In this document: in pieces, positions 1-8,378 of the stretch
Layout of the letters: each line of letters starts with the position of its first letter
How positions within the stretch are numbered: position 1 is the first letter of the stretch
Origin: DVEG01 sp964405435
GTDB lineage: Bacteria; Cyanobacteriota; Cyanobacteriia; Cyanobacteriales; Oscillatoriaceae
DNA: 64,000 bases
NCBI GenBank assembly: GCA_964405435.1
Contig: CAYOOD010000005.1
Coordinates: 1-64,000 of the forward strand
Reading direction: 5' to 3'
The notes under the pieces: model-generated
What the model saw: the letters and a program-made list of their open reading frames with translations, nothing else
Databases searched by the model: none
What the model was told of the DNA's origin: nothing
Program-made: the position numbers and the translations under genes

Positions 1-97
1 GGGCGAAGCATTCGCACTAACAATCCCCAACTCTCCACTACCATCTTCATTGGCGTTAGCGACAGCCATGCCCGAAGGGCTATATGCTTCGCCCGCC
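1..97 (-). repeat. REP-like hairpin repeat inside the CHAT reading frame
   Basis: The complement of this segment has the outline of a type-B repeat from the 2311-3960 array. One arm contains GGGCGAAGCATATAGCC followed by the nested module CCTTCGGGCATGGC, and the other arm is GCGAATGCTTCGCCC at the window edge. It is translated in frame as part of the TPR-CHAT protein. Confidence 0.75.
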
Positions 98-2025
98 CCC
101 ACGGAAAAGACGAATCCTTCCCCCTGCCCTATCCGAGCGGCGAATTCTTCCGATAAAGGCAGAGCGTGCAACGGGAAAAGATGCAAGTAGCGGTGGGGAA
201 TCAGCACCACTTGCCGGCAGGTTGAAGGAATGCGGGCAATAATATCGTCGAGACGCAATATCTGGCTGAGGCGCTGCAGTCGCTCTGACAGCAAATTTTT
301 CCACGCATCCTCGCCGTAGGTGCCCAGATACTCGTCTTTCCAGGTTTCCAGCTCCGAGAGGGCGGCGGCGTCGAATTCCTCTACCGCTAACGTGTCGCGC
401 GTAACGATGAAAGTTTGGAAACCTGACGAGGCTCCTTCCCCCCAGGAGCGCGGCTCCGTGTTGACGTGCCATTGCACCAGGGCGGTGTCGGCGTCGAGCA
501 GGCGGCGGATTTCCTCAAAACTGATAGATTCGACTCGCTGGGTGAGGGTGAAGTCTTTGTCGAGGGTTTGCTTGATGTCGGTGAGGAGGGCGTCGAGCTG
601 CTGCTGCGACTGCTGGAGGATTTGGCGCTGCTGCGAGAGGTACTCGCTGCTGACGGGGGCTGTTTCGCTGCGGCGCTGCGACTCGCCCGCTCCCCCACTG
701 TCGGGATTTTGTACGTTTCCCTCGACTGCTTCTAAGAGTTGCTCGGCGCTGGAGATGCGGCGGCGCAGCTCCGTTAATTGCTGCTTGATTTCCTCCGATG
801 CGCCTTTGGGGAAGAGCTCGGCATTGGCGAGCAGCTCGACTAAATGGCGGGATTTGCTGCGCTCCACGGTTTCCAGGGCTTTGTCGAGCTGTCGGGCATT
901 GATGCAGGCTTGCACCATTTTTTCGTAAATATCCAGCGCCTCTGCAACTATCTCCCGCTTGCGCCGCTGCGAGGCAGCCCATTCCCGACTTTGTTCGACG
1001 GCGAGGATGGCTTTTTCGTAAGCGTTGATGGCAGTTTCCCACAATCCATTTGAAAAGGCAGTATTGCCGAGGTTGCGCCCTGCCTTGAGACAGTTAATCG
1101 GGAAGTCAGTAGGAGTGAGAATTTCTAGAGCTAACTCGAAACATTGAATTTCTTCGTCAAGCTTCCCTAGCTCGCGATAAACATAGGCTAAATTTTCCTG
1201 CGTCAGTGCCCAAAGATAAGAATCTGCTTCCGGGGTGTAAACTTTCAGAGCATCCAAGTAACAGGCGATCGCTTTTTCCAGATTCTGAGCCCTATCTCCC
1301 CTGATTCTATCACGGTAAGCATTCCCCAGATTATTTTGCGTCGTCGCCCAATTCACGGGAAATGCTTCCGGGGTGCGAACTTTCAGAGCATCCGAGTAAC
1401 AGGCGATCGCATTTTCCAGATTCTGAGCCCTATCTCCCCTGATTCTATCACGGTAAGCAATCCCCAGATTATTTTGCGTCGTCGCCCAATCCACGGGAAA
1501 AGCTTCCGGGGTGCAAACTTTCAGAGCTTCCGAGTAACAGGCGATCGCATTTTCCAGATTCTGTGCCCTATCTCCCCTGATTCTATCAGAATACTTAATC
1601 CCTAAACTGTTTTGAAGCATCGCCCAATCTTCACGATGGGCATCGCGAGTCCAAACAGTGAGCGCTAGTTCACAACAAACAATAGCAATCTCTATATTAT
1701 CGGCTCGACTACCTAACGAGAAACCTCCCATCAGGATATTGAAAGAATAAATCTCCGATGCAAAACTGTACGCTTCCCTTCTCCCCACTTGCGCCAGTCT
1801 TTCCCTTCCCCACTGACGCAACACCTCAGCAAAATTCTCATCCAGCTTATCCAGATTCGCTTGCAGCAGCGGATACACCACTTGCGCGTCGCCGCCACTT
1901 TTTTGTACCGCCTGCAACACCTCGATTAAAAACTGGCGCTGCTCCTCACTCCCCGCACCCGCATTCAACATCCCCCTGACGCGCCGCGCCAAATTTCTCA
2001 ACCAATTAAAAAGCCCCACTTTCAT
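1..2025 (-). CDS. TPR-CHAT protein, C-terminus beyond left edge
   Basis: An open frame of 675 codons runs from an ATG at 2025 to the window edge without a stop. Residues about 105-330 hold tetratricopeptide units; three consecutive ones are nearly identical (core WATTQNNLGNAYRDRIRGD, then a helix ending in ALKVYTPE). A charged, helical, Gln-rich stretch follows (about 340-470). From about 480 the sequence resembles the CHAT caspase-like protease fold, with the typical strand-helix motif HLFPLHALPL near residue 625. The catalytic His and Cys would lie at or beyond the window edge, so activity cannot be judged. The last ~33 residues are encoded by a hairpin repeat of the 2311-3960 family. The first codons overlap the small frame at 2006-2188, and the two together look like one frameshifted gene. 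CHAT proteins are peptidase or adaptor modules in bacterial stress and defence pathways; the role here is inferred. Confidence 0.8.
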   Translation of the reverse strand, partial: MKVGLFNWLRNLARRVRGMLNAGAGSEEQRQFLIEVLQAVQKSGGDAQVVYPLLQANLDKLDENFAEVLRQWGRERLAQVGRREAYSFASEIYSFNILMGGFSLGSRADNIEIAIVCCELALTVWTRDAHREDWAMLQNSLGIKYSDRIRGDRAQNLENAIACYSEALKVCTPEAFPVDWATTQNNLGIAYRDRIRGDRAQNLENAIACYSDALKVRTPEAFPVNWATTQNNLGNAYRDRIRGDRAQNLEKAIACYLDALKVYTPEADSYLWALTQENLAYVYRELGKLDEEIQCFELALEILTPTDFPINCLKAGRNLGNTAFSNGLWETAINAYEKAILAVEQSREWAASQRRKREIVAEALDIYEKMVQACINARQLDKALETVERSKSRHLVELLANAELFPKGASEEIKQQLTELRRRISSAEQLLEAVEGNVQNPDSGGAGESQRRSETAPVSSEYLSQQRQILQQSQQQLDALLTDIKQTLDKDFTLTQRVESISFEEIRRLLDADTALVQWHVNTEPRSWGEGASSGFQTFIVTRDTLAVEEFDAAALSELETWKDEYLGTYGEDAWKNLLSERLQRLSQILRLDDIIARIPSTCRQVVLIPHRYLHLFPLHALPLSEEFAARIGQGEGFVFSVGAGEAYSPSGMAVANANEDGSGELGIVSANASP

Positions 2026-2188
2026 CCCCCCGCTGCACCATCATCGCCGCCACAGATTCCATCACCTGCACCAACCCGGCGTCAATCAAATCCGGGCGCG
2101 CCTGCAAGAGGGCGGTTTCCTCGCCGCTGTCGCACGCGAGCAGCTCCGCTGTGAATTTGACATACTCTTGCAGGCGTCGTTCGTCCAT
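2006..2188 (-). CDS. N-terminal fragment of the TPR-CHAT protein (frameshift)
   Basis: Sixty residues beginning MDERRLQEYVKFTAELLACD and containing LIDAGLVQVMESVAAMM. From memory of the family, this is the usual N-terminus of cyanobacterial TPR-CHAT proteins, which normally continue into a segment like WLRNLARRV. Here the frame stops at 2006, while that continuation is found in the next frame (2025 downward). Deleting one G from the run of G residues near 2026-2031 would join the two into one protein. The ATG at 2188 is preceded by GAGGGG. Either this is a real split gene with translational coupling, or a base error or recent mutation. The longer reading from 2212 is less likely. Confidence 0.6.
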   Translation of the reverse strand: MDERRLQEYVKFTAELLACDSGEETALLQARPDLIDAGLVQVMESVAAMMVQRGDESGAF

Positions 2189-2310
2189 TTTTCCATGCCC
2201 CTCACATCGCACTTGCGGTTTCGCTCCAGGGTTCCTGCTCGCCGCCCTACCTCAGCAATTGTAACATGGAATAGGCTAGGGTTAGGGTATTTGGACATTA
2301 TTCGTTGTGT

Positions 2311-3960
2311 CAGGGCGAAGCATTCGGTTATGAAGGTTTCGGGTTTTCCCGATAAATTGTCGCCCGTTAGCGCAGCCATGCCCGAAGGGCTATATGCTAT
2401 CGCCCCTACAGGGTTTGTGAGATGGGTGATGGGTGGGAGAATGTGAGATTTATCTGGATTATACAATGATGCGTGTAGGGGCGATAGCATTCGCGTGAAT
2501 AATGTTTCTATCTCATCCGAAATCTCTATTCGCGAATGCTTCGCCCTGCCCCCGCGATTAAGGTAAATATTTGTTATGTCTCGTAGGGGGTTAGGGTATT
2601 TAAATATTATTCGTTGTGGCAGGGCGAAGCATTCGGTTATGAAGGTTTCTGGTTTTCCCGATAAATAGTCGCCCGAATGCTATCGCCCCTACAGCCCCTA
2701 CCGCGTTTGTGTGGTTGGTTGTTGGCGCGGTGTCGGAAACATCAGGTATTTAAACATTATTCGTTGTGACAGGGCGAAGCATTCGGTTATGAAGGTTTCT
2801 GGTTTTCCCGATAAATAGTCGCCCGAATGCTATCGCCCCTACAGCGTTTGTGAGATGGGTGATAGGCGGTAAAATGTGAGATTTATTGGGATTATACAAT
2901 CATGTGTGTAGGGGCGATAGCATATAGCCCTTCGGGCATGGCTTCGCTAACGCGCGAATAATCTTTCTATCTCATCCGAAATCCCCATTCGCGAATGCTT
3001 CGCCCTCCGCATTGACGTAATTATGAGGGTATTTGAACATTATTCGTTGTGTCAGGGCGAAGCATTCGGTTATGAAGGTTTCGGGTTTTCCCGATGAATA
3101 GTCGCCCGAATGCTATCGCCCCTACAGCCCTTACCGCGTTTGTGTGGTTGGTGGTTGTTGGCGCGGTGTCGGAAACATAAGGTATTTGAACATTATTCGT
3201 TGTGTCAGGGCGAAGCATTCGGTTATGAAGGTTTCGGGTTTTCCCGATAAATTGTCGCCCGTTAGCGCAGCCATGCCCGAAGGGCTATATGCTATCGCCC
3301 CTACAAAATTTGTGAGATGGGTGATGGGCGGTAAAATGTGAGATTTATTCGGATTATACAATCAGGTGTGTAGGGGCGATAGCATTCGCGCCATTAATGT
3401 TTCTATCTCATCCGAAATCCCCATTCGCGAATGCTTCGCCCTGCCCCCGCGTTAACGTAATTATTTCTAATGTGTCGCGCAGGAGGAGCGCGTAACATTT
3501 ATTCGTTGTGGCAGGGCGAAGCATTCGGTTATGAAGGTTTCTGGTTTTCCCGATGAATTGTCGCCCGAATGCTATCGCCCCTACAACCCTGCCCTCGCGA
3601 TTAACGTAATTATGAGGGTATTTGAACATTATTTGTTGTGGCAGGGCGAAGCATTCGGTTATGAAGATTTCTGGTTTTCCCGATAAATTGTCGCCCGTTA
3701 GCGCAGCCATGCCCGAAGGGCTATATGCTATCGCCCCTACAAAATTTGTGAGATGGGTGATGGGCGGTAAAATGTGAGATTTATTCGGATTATACAATGA
3801 TGCGTGTAGGGGCGATAGCATTCGCGCGAATAATCTTTCCATCTCATCCGATATCTCCATTCGCGAATGCTTCGCCCTGTCACAACGATTAACGTAATTA
3901 TGACGGTAGATGTTTCGGATTTCCCCGATGAATTGTCGCCCGAATGCTATCGCCCCTACA
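2311..3960. repeat. Compound tandem array of REP-like hairpins (four ~436-459 bp units)
   Basis: Twelve hairpin repeats of two related types. Type A reads CAGGGCGAAGCATTCGG, a ~35-nt loop, then CCGAATGCTATCGCCCCTAC: 2311-2410, 2620-2693, 2770-2843, 3053-3126, 3206-3305, 3512-3585, 3642-3741, and a partial copy at 3911-3960. Type B reads GTAGGGGCGATAGCATTCGCG, a loop, then CGCGAATGCTTCGCCCT: 2473-2549, 2906-3006, 3367-3443, 3804-3879. The order A-B-A repeats four times; unit starts are at 2311, 2770, 3206 and 3642. A conserved ~60-nt spacer (GTTTGTGAGATGGGTGAT...) separates A from B in every unit. Three A copies and one B copy carry a nested module containing GCCATGCCCGAAGGGCTATA. Read on the appropriate strand, every hairpin has GTAG at its base, the tetranucleotide typical of RAYT-recognised REPs. 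The open frames in this stretch are translations of the repeats. Confidence 0.85.
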
Positions 3961-3981
3961 GCCCCCAGGTAAAAATTGCAC

Positions 3982-4551
3982 CTATTTTATAGGTTTAGAA
4001 TTGACGGGATTCTCTTCATCTTCCTGCCATCTCAGCGGATTCTCTAAAATGTACCGCCTGATATTCTCATAATGTCTTTCACTTTCAATGACGCGGATAA
4101 TATGCTCGTGAAAGCCTCGCTGCCAAATTGTTCCTTTATTCCGGGTGAGGCGATTGACTCTGCGCGTCGCTATGGATTTGAAGTTTTGAATAATCGCCGA
4201 TAAAGAACCCGATAAGGTTCCGTTGGGCATCGATGAATCTGAAGGCGTTTGTATGTGAGTTTCGCTTGTATAAATCTCACGTTCTTCTATGATGATTATA
4301 CCGTGTATGTGATTGGGCATCAAAACAAACGCATCTAAATCAATAAAGGGAAAATGACTGGGCAAGCTATCCCATATTGCCGCTACTGTCATGCCCGAAA
4401 TGTTCGGCTGCATTACTCCGTCTTGAATTTCTCCGAACAAGCAGCGCCTTTCGTGGCAGCAGATTGTGATAAAATATGCGCCAGCTTTTCTGTAATCATA
4501 TCCTTTTAACCGGATCGATCGCCTGTGATGTCTTTCAGGATTGTAATTCAC
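3982..4551 (-). CDS. REP-associated tyrosine transposase (RAYT, Y1/HUH family)
   Basis: A 189-residue protein of the IS200/RAYT Y1 transposase family. It opens with the family signature HHRRSIRLKGYDY and AYFITICCHER. The HUH motif PNHIHGI lies at about residues 79-85 (H81 and H83). The C-terminal helix GFHEHIIRVIESERHYENIRRYILENP carries the presumed nucleophile Tyr167 in RRYILENP, by analogy with the E. coli enzyme. The start was set at a GTG (4551) because family members begin M-x-YNP; an in-frame TTG at 4560 is the alternative. The stop lies 22 bp from the last hairpin of the repeat array, the arrangement known for RAYTs and their cognate REPs. Members bind and cut REP hairpins as single-stranded DNA. 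All recognised catalytic residues are present, so it appears intact. It ends just downstream of the cupredoxin gene but is probably an independent unit. Confidence 0.85.
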   Translation of the reverse strand: MNYNPERHHRRSIRLKGYDYRKAGAYFITICCHERRCLFGEIQDGVMQPNISGMTVAAIWDSLPSHFPFIDLDAFVLMPNHIHGIIIIEEREIYTSETHIQTPSDSSMPNGTLSGSLSAIIQNFKSIATRRVNRLTRNKGTIWQRGFHEHIIRVIESERHYENIRRYILENPLRWQEDEENPVNSKPIK

Positions 4552-4572
4552 CTGCTGCAAGCACGCTGCCGG

Positions 4573-5040
4573 CTAGTCGGCGGTGACGGTGATGCTGCCT
4601 GTCATCCCCGCTTCTGTATGCCCCGGTATCGGGCAGCGCAGTGAATAAGTCCCCGCTTTGGCTGGCACGAATACCCACTCGGCAACGGCTCCGGGTTTTA
4701 ACTCCAATTCGCGTATATTTCCCTTAATCTCTACTTTACCCGCTTCTACTTTTTGCGTCCAACTTGCATCGGCAAAGTCTTTCGCTGTAAAATAATGTTT
4801 TTGCGGGCTGGGATTGTCGAGGATGAGTTTGTAGCGTCTCCCCGCGACAAATTCCAGCTTATCTGGATAAAATTTTAACTCGTTGGCGGCGCTGCCCAAA
4901 CTAACTTTAACTTCCGTTAGGGGTTGGCGGGCGAGATCGACAGTTGCGGCGATCGCATTCGGTGAAGCCCAGAACCCCAAACAGAGCAAAATTCCCAGCA
5001 CTGCTGTCAAAAATTTGTTATAATACGAACGCACCTGCAT
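4573..5040 (-). CDS. Exported cupredoxin-domain protein
   Basis: A 155-residue blue-copper (type I) protein. An N-terminal signal peptide (FLTAVLGILLCLGFWASPNAIA, cleavage near AIAA) directs it to the periplasm or thylakoid lumen. The Greek-key domain follows. Copper ligands are visible as His in KHYF and as Cys, His and Met in RCPIPGHTEAGM, giving C-x4-H-x4-M instead of the C-x2-H-x4-M of plastocyanin, so it is a cupredoxin related to plastocyanin but not petE itself. It probably transfers electrons or binds copper; the partner is unknown. ATG 5040 was preferred to a TTG at 5070. It lies 37 bp downstream of the VOC gene on the same strand. Confidence 0.8.
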   Translation of the reverse strand: MQVRSYYNKFLTAVLGILLCLGFWASPNAIAATVDLARQPLTEVKVSLGSAANELKFYPDKLEFVAGRRYKLILDNPSPQKHYFTAKDFADASWTQKVEAGKVEIKGNIRELELKPGAVAEWVFVPAKAGTYSLRCPIPGHTEAGMTGSITVTAD

Positions 5041-5077
5041 GATTTTATAAGTAGGTATTTGTTTGTACAACTCGCGG

Positions 5078-5518
5078 CTATCTCGTTCCCATAACTCGGA
5101 TAAATTCTAGGGGCAAGCCATCGGTATCGGCAATAAAGGCAACTTCGTAAATGCGATCGCCGATAATTTGCTGCGCGGGTTCTAGCAGCACTTTTAGAGG
5201 TTGGAACTGCTCCGGCTGTTCGGCGGCTGCCTTGGCAAAGCGATCGCGCATTTCAGCCAGCCAACTGGGCAAATCCACAGCGCGATCGCTCAAATCAAAC
5301 GACAAGTGATAGTAACCCGTATAGTGCTCGTCCCCAAACGCATCCGGTGCCGGTTGCGGCTGGGGAATTTGAATCAACTCTACGCGCCCGCCCAGCCCTT
5401 CCATCCAGCAAGCCAGGGTGATGCCCGCTGTAAAGCGCTCGCAGACAGTAAAGCCGAGCTGCTCGTAAAAAGCGATCGCCCGGTGGATATTCGCAGTCCG
5501 AATCGAAGCGTGGTGCAT
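5078..5518 (-). CDS. VOC (glyoxalase/bleomycin-resistance fold) protein
   Basis: A 146-residue protein with the paired beta-alpha-beta-beta-beta units of the vicinal oxygen chelate superfamily. It begins MHHASIRTANIHRAIAFYEQLGF, the classical first metal-ligand His plus FYE-LGF signature. A second half contains YYHLSFDLSD and ends with DTDGLPLEFIRV, which has the Glu ligand typical of the fold. Substrate is not predictable: lactoylglutathione lyase, dioxygenase or resistance functions all use this fold. It sits upstream of the cupredoxin gene with a 37-bp gap, so cotranscription is possible. Confidence 0.8.
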   Translation of the reverse strand: MHHASIRTANIHRAIAFYEQLGFTVCERFTAGITLACWMEGLGGRVELIQIPQPQPAPDAFGDEHYTGYYHLSFDLSDRAVDLPSWLAEMRDRFAKAAAEQPEQFQPLKVLLEPAQQIIGDRIYEVAFIADTDGLPLEFIRVMGTR

Positions 5519-5657
5519 ATTTTTTATCTTTTGTCAAGTAACCTCTGCCCTTTGGCGATTCGCTGACACTCTGGGGCGGGCACTCTCCACTACGCGCCCC
5601 TACTTCAAACCCGATCGCGATCGCCGACAAAGGACTGGGGACATTTGACCCGTTACC

Positions 5658-6176
5658 CTACTCAAACAGCCGGAAATAGGGATATCTAATCGGCACGCCC
5701 GGTTCTTTTTCCAACTCGAAATTAATCACTTCCCAGCAAGGATCTTCCGAGGGATCGGGGCTGAACTCGACCGGCAAACCGTACAGACGCGGTTTTGGAG
5801 ACTCTGACTGCCCTCTCCAAGGCGTGCTGCGCTCCAAATAAGCCCCGATCAACTCCATATAGCGGCGGGCGATAATCACCCGCGTTGCCCGGAAACCTTG
5901 AGTATAAAGTCGATCCAGCGCCTCGTGGATTTCAAAGCGAATCCCGTCGGGATGAGTGTGCTGCCGATACCACTCATTATTCCACCTGCGCCAGTGACGC
6001 CCCGACTGGAGATGAATCAGTTCCCCCGTATTCGGATTCGCCTCAAACGCACCGTGCCGCTGGCACAAATAGGTATCAGTCAGCGTCAGCGCCGGGATCG
6101 TTTGGCGGCAGTGGGGACACTGAATCTCCGAGCCAAAAATTGGGTATTGCAAGCTTGTCTCAATCATTGAGTGCAT
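5658..6176 (-). CDS. TIGR02652-type conserved cyanobacterial protein
   Basis: A 172-residue soluble protein that matches what I recall of the cyanobacterial family TIGR02652. The N-terminus holds a zinc-ribbon-like half, CPHC near residue 20, followed by YLCQRHGAFEANPNTGELIHL with another Cys and His. The central part WRRWNNEWYRQHTHPDGIRFEIHEALDRL is rich in Trp and Arg, and the C-terminus is acidic and aromatic (YPYFRLFE). No signal peptide or membrane segment. Function is unknown; a metal-binding or nucleic-acid role is only suggested by the Cys pattern. An internal ATG at 6167 is an alternative start. Confidence 0.75.
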   Translation of the reverse strand: MHSMIETSLQYPIFGSEIQCPHCRQTIPALTLTDTYLCQRHGAFEANPNTGELIHLQSGRHWRRWNNEWYRQHTHPDGIRFEIHEALDRLYTQGFRATRVIIARRYMELIGAYLERSTPWRGQSESPKPRLYGLPVEFSPDPSEDPCWEVINFELEKEPGVPIRYPYFRLFE

Positions 6177-6386
6177 ACCAGCATGTTCATCATGCGCCAG
6201 TTTAGTGCTTTTATTATATTTCAGCCTCTGAAAGGGATTAAAAGTTGCGTGCTGGCCGATTGCCTTTAATTATACCATCCCGCCCAGAGGCTCGGCTGCG
6301 CATCCTCCAAATCTCAAGGCTTGTAAGTCCCCCTACTCTGCCTCTGGCAGGATTTCTTAATGTAATCTTCCACTGCTGATGTTTAA

Positions 6387-6944
6387 ATGATGACAAATTC
6401 CGATCGCCCATTCTCGACACCGCCCTCTTTTTGGCCCCCTCCCGACCTTTCGCCAGCAGCTTTCGTCGCTGCCAACGCCACGGTTATCGGTTGGGTACGG
6501 GTAGCACCGGGCGCTAGCATTTGGTACAACGCCGTGCTGCGCGGGGATGTGGAACGGATTGAAATCGGTGCCAGCACGAATATTCAAGATGGGGCCATTT
6601 TACACGGCGACCCCGGTCAGCCGACAATTTTAGAAGATTTCGTCACCGTGGGGCACCGAGCCGTCGTTCACTCCGCCCATATCGAACGCGGCTGCTTGGT
6701 GGGGATCGGCGCGATCGTCATGGATGGGGTGCGCGTCGGCGCGGGCAGCATTATCGGAGCGGGTGCCGTAGTGACAAAAGACGTGCCGCCCCTGTCTCTG
6801 GTGGTTGGGGTGCCCGCCAAACGCCTGCGGGATGTCTCAGAAGCGGAGGCGGCAGAGCTGATCGAACACGCCCGCCGCTACGAGCAACTGGCTCTGGTTC
6901 ACGCCGGCAAGGGCACGAATCTGGGGTTTGAGGTGGCCCACTGA
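6387..6944 (+). CDS. Gamma carbonic anhydrase family protein
   Basis: A 185-residue left-handed beta-helix protein. Hexapeptide repeats run from about residue 25 to 145 (VIGWVRV, SIWYNAVLRGDV, NIQDGAILHGD, TVGHRAVVH, VGIGAIVMDGV, IIGAGAVVTKDVPP), ending in VVGVPAKRLR and a short helical tail. The His residues in HGD and GHRAVVH correspond to the three zinc ligands of gamma carbonic anhydrases, so metal binding is likely. In cyanobacteria such stand-alone proteins are distinct from the CcmM carboxysome scaffold, which carries extra RuBisCO-like repeats absent here. A role in bicarbonate/CO2 interconversion is inferred. Monocistronic in appearance; psbY follows after ~100 bp on the same strand. 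Confidence 0.85.
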   Translation: MMTNSDRPFSTPPSFWPPPDLSPAAFVAANATVIGWVRVAPGASIWYNAVLRGDVERIEIGASTNIQDGAILHGDPGQPTILEDFVTVGHRAVVHSAHIERGCLVGIGAIVMDGVRVGAGSIIGAGAVVTKDVPPLSLVVGVPAKRLRDVSEAEAAELIEHARRYEQLALVHAGKGTNLGFEVAH

Positions 6945-7051
6945 TCCCCGCCGCGTCCCCTCAAAAAAACAGATCTGGAAAATTTACCCCCTTGCGCGCA
7001 AAATATAAAAAATGAAAACGACGTAACGATCTTTTAAGAGGGGGTTCGAGT

Positions 7052-7171
7052 ATGGATTTTGATTGGCGCATTTTGGTGGTTGTAGGGCCATTGGCGATCG
7101 CAGCCGGTTGGGCACTGTTTAACATTGCTCCCGCTGCCCTGCGGCAAATTCAAGGGTTTCTCAGCCGATAA
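7052..7171 (+). CDS. psbY: Photosystem II protein Y (PsbY)
   Basis: A 39-residue single-pass membrane protein (MDFDWRILVVVGPLAIAAGW, then ALFNIAPAALRQIQGFLSR). It matches cyanobacterial PsbY, which begins MDWR followed by a hydrophobic helix and has an N-I-x-x-A-A-x-x-Q-x-Q pattern in the stromal tail. The known role is a peripheral low-molecular-weight subunit of photosystem II near cytochrome b559 in the thylakoid membrane. A purine-rich ribosome binding site (AAGAGGGGG) lies 7 nt before the ATG. A hairpin at 7192-7230 may terminate transcription. Confidence 0.88.
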   Translation: MDFDWRILVVVGPLAIAAGWALFNIAPAALRQIQGFLSR

Positions 7172-7191
7172 ATCTCTCTTAAAAATTTGTT

Positions 7192-7230
7192 TAAAGTGAG
7201 ACTGCTAAAGTCATTTTTCAGCTCACTTTA
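7192..7230 (+). terminator. Probable terminator hairpin after psbY
   Basis: TAAAGTGAG (7192-7200) pairs perfectly with CTCACTTTA (7222-7230). It begins 21 bp after the psbY stop. No long T tract follows, so efficiency is uncertain; the symmetric stem could also act for the opposite strand. Confidence 0.5.
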
Positions 7231-7240
7231 CCATTCTGCC

Positions 7241-7313
7241 GTGTAGGGGCGAAGCATTCGCGCAGGCAATCTCTCAGTGAGTAGTAGATGCTGATTCGCG
7301 AATGCTTCGCCCT
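7241..7313. repeat. Solitary type-B REP-like repeat
   Basis: GTGTAGGGGCGAAGCATTCGCG pairs with CGCGAATGCTTCGCCC across a ~30-nt loop. This is the same hairpin as the type-B members at 2311-3960, placed between psbY and the AMIN gene, 3 kb from the RAYT gene. Confidence 0.75.
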
Positions 7314-7346
7314 TAACCTACTATCTACAGGTATCGGCATCCTCCC

Positions 7347-8378
7347 CTAACGCAGCGCCTCCGTCAGGCGAACTGGCACGACTTCGCCGGGATCGAGAAC
7401 GAGCAGGTGCCGCAAACGCTCCGATCGCGCAGAGACAGGAACGTTGCGCCCGTAGAGAGCAAGCGCCTTGACGACAAAGCGACTGCCCTTGCCATCGGTT
7501 TCAAAACGCCCGATCGCCGGGGTATCGGCAGGAATAATCACATTGCCCGCGCCATCGCGAATCGCCTCATTCAACAGCAAAACTTCCTGGCGATCGACAT
7601 TCCGTTCTAGAGCCACAATCTCATTTCCCGAATAGCGCAGGTTCAGCACCGTGCCCTTCGGCAGCAAGACACCGGGCTCGGAGCTGCGGCGAGGAGCGAT
7701 CGGCGGCACGACGACAGAGGGAGAAACCGTGCGGCTGGGAATGCCAGACATATCCGCAGGCAGCCCCGGCAGAGCACTGCTGGGAGGAATGCCTCGGAAG
7801 GGCGTACCGACGGGAGGAGGAGGCGGCGGCGGCACCGAGATGGCAACACTGCTGCCCGGAGAAGCAGCCGGAAAAGGAGCCGCCCCCTCGACAAAAGCGG
7901 GACGCACCACCCAGCGATCGCGAAAAGCGCCGACATCTACTTGCGACGCCAGCTTTTGCAGTTGCACCCGCGCCGGATCTAAAACCAGATTCGGCTGGAA
8001 TTCCAAAACAATGCGACTGCCCCCCGCAGGCAACTGCTCGATTTGAATTCGCCGCACCTCACCTTCGTAATACTCGTTAATCGGCTTGACGGCTAGTTTC
8101 GTATTGGGCAAATCGATCGCAATGCGCGGCGGCTGGTTGAGTACCGAGAGGCGCGGTTGCGTTTCCTGCTCCACGAGCAGTTCGAGCTGATTCGTATTCG
8201 GGTCGAGTCCCCAATCCGCCAAGACAGCAGCCAAAAGCGGCGCGGGCAGACTTTCGCGGACTGCCAGGGTGACGGCTCCTAGCAAGCTGAGAATGAACAA
8301 TCGCCGCCAACCGGCGATCGCTGGAGGGGACATTCGCGTTTTGAGAGGAAGAGTTTGCCTGAATTTTTCTACAGTCAT
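7347..8378 (-). CDS. AMIN-domain envelope protein
   Basis: A 343-residue protein. A basic N-terminus and hydrophobic segment (LFILSLLGAVTLAV, residues 27-40) look like a signal peptide or anchor. Residues about 55-150 form an AMIN domain (LELLVEQETQPRLSVLNQPPRIAIDLPNT, then RRIQIEQLPAGGSRIVLEFQP), a module that targets periplasmic proteins to peptidoglycan or the septum. A Pro/Ser-rich linker with a run of eight prolines follows (about 175-240). The C-terminal ~100 residues (GTVLNLRYSGNEIVALERN... RLRHLLVLDPGEVVPVRLTEALR) form a second domain of unknown function, resembling the TrbI/VirB10-like beta fold seen with AMIN domains. No amidase catalytic domain is present, so it is not AmiC. The role is probably at the cell wall. 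Confidence 0.75.
   Translation of the reverse strand: MTVEKFRQTLPLKTRMSPPAIAGWRRLFILSLLGAVTLAVRESLPAPLLAAVLADWGLDPNTNQLELLVEQETQPRLSVLNQPPRIAIDLPNTKLAVKPINEYYEGEVRRIQIEQLPAGGSRIVLEFQPNLVLDPARVQLQKLASQVDVGAFRDRWVVRPAFVEGAAPFPAASPGSSVAISVPPPPPPPVGTPFRGIPPSSALPGLPADMSGIPSRTVSPSVVVPPIAPRRSSEPGVLLPKGTVLNLRYSGNEIVALERNVDRQEVLLLNEAIRDGAGNVIIPADTPAIGRFETDGKGSRFVVKALALYGRNVPVSARSERLRHLLVLDPGEVVPVRLTEALR

Noticed and set aside
2086..3860. Protein-coding frames such as those at 2086-2490, 3131-3361 and 3408-3860
   Set aside because: They are translations of the hairpin repeats (recurring SPSGMAALTGDNLSGKPE) and carry no independent coding signal.
2311..3960. CRISPR array
   Set aside because: Repeats are long (74-100 bp), palindromic and of two types, spacers are themselves repeated, and no cas gene is nearby.
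7036..7052. tRNA T-loop-like GGGTTCGAG before psbY
   Set aside because: No cloverleaf can be drawn around it; it is part of the psbY ribosome binding region.
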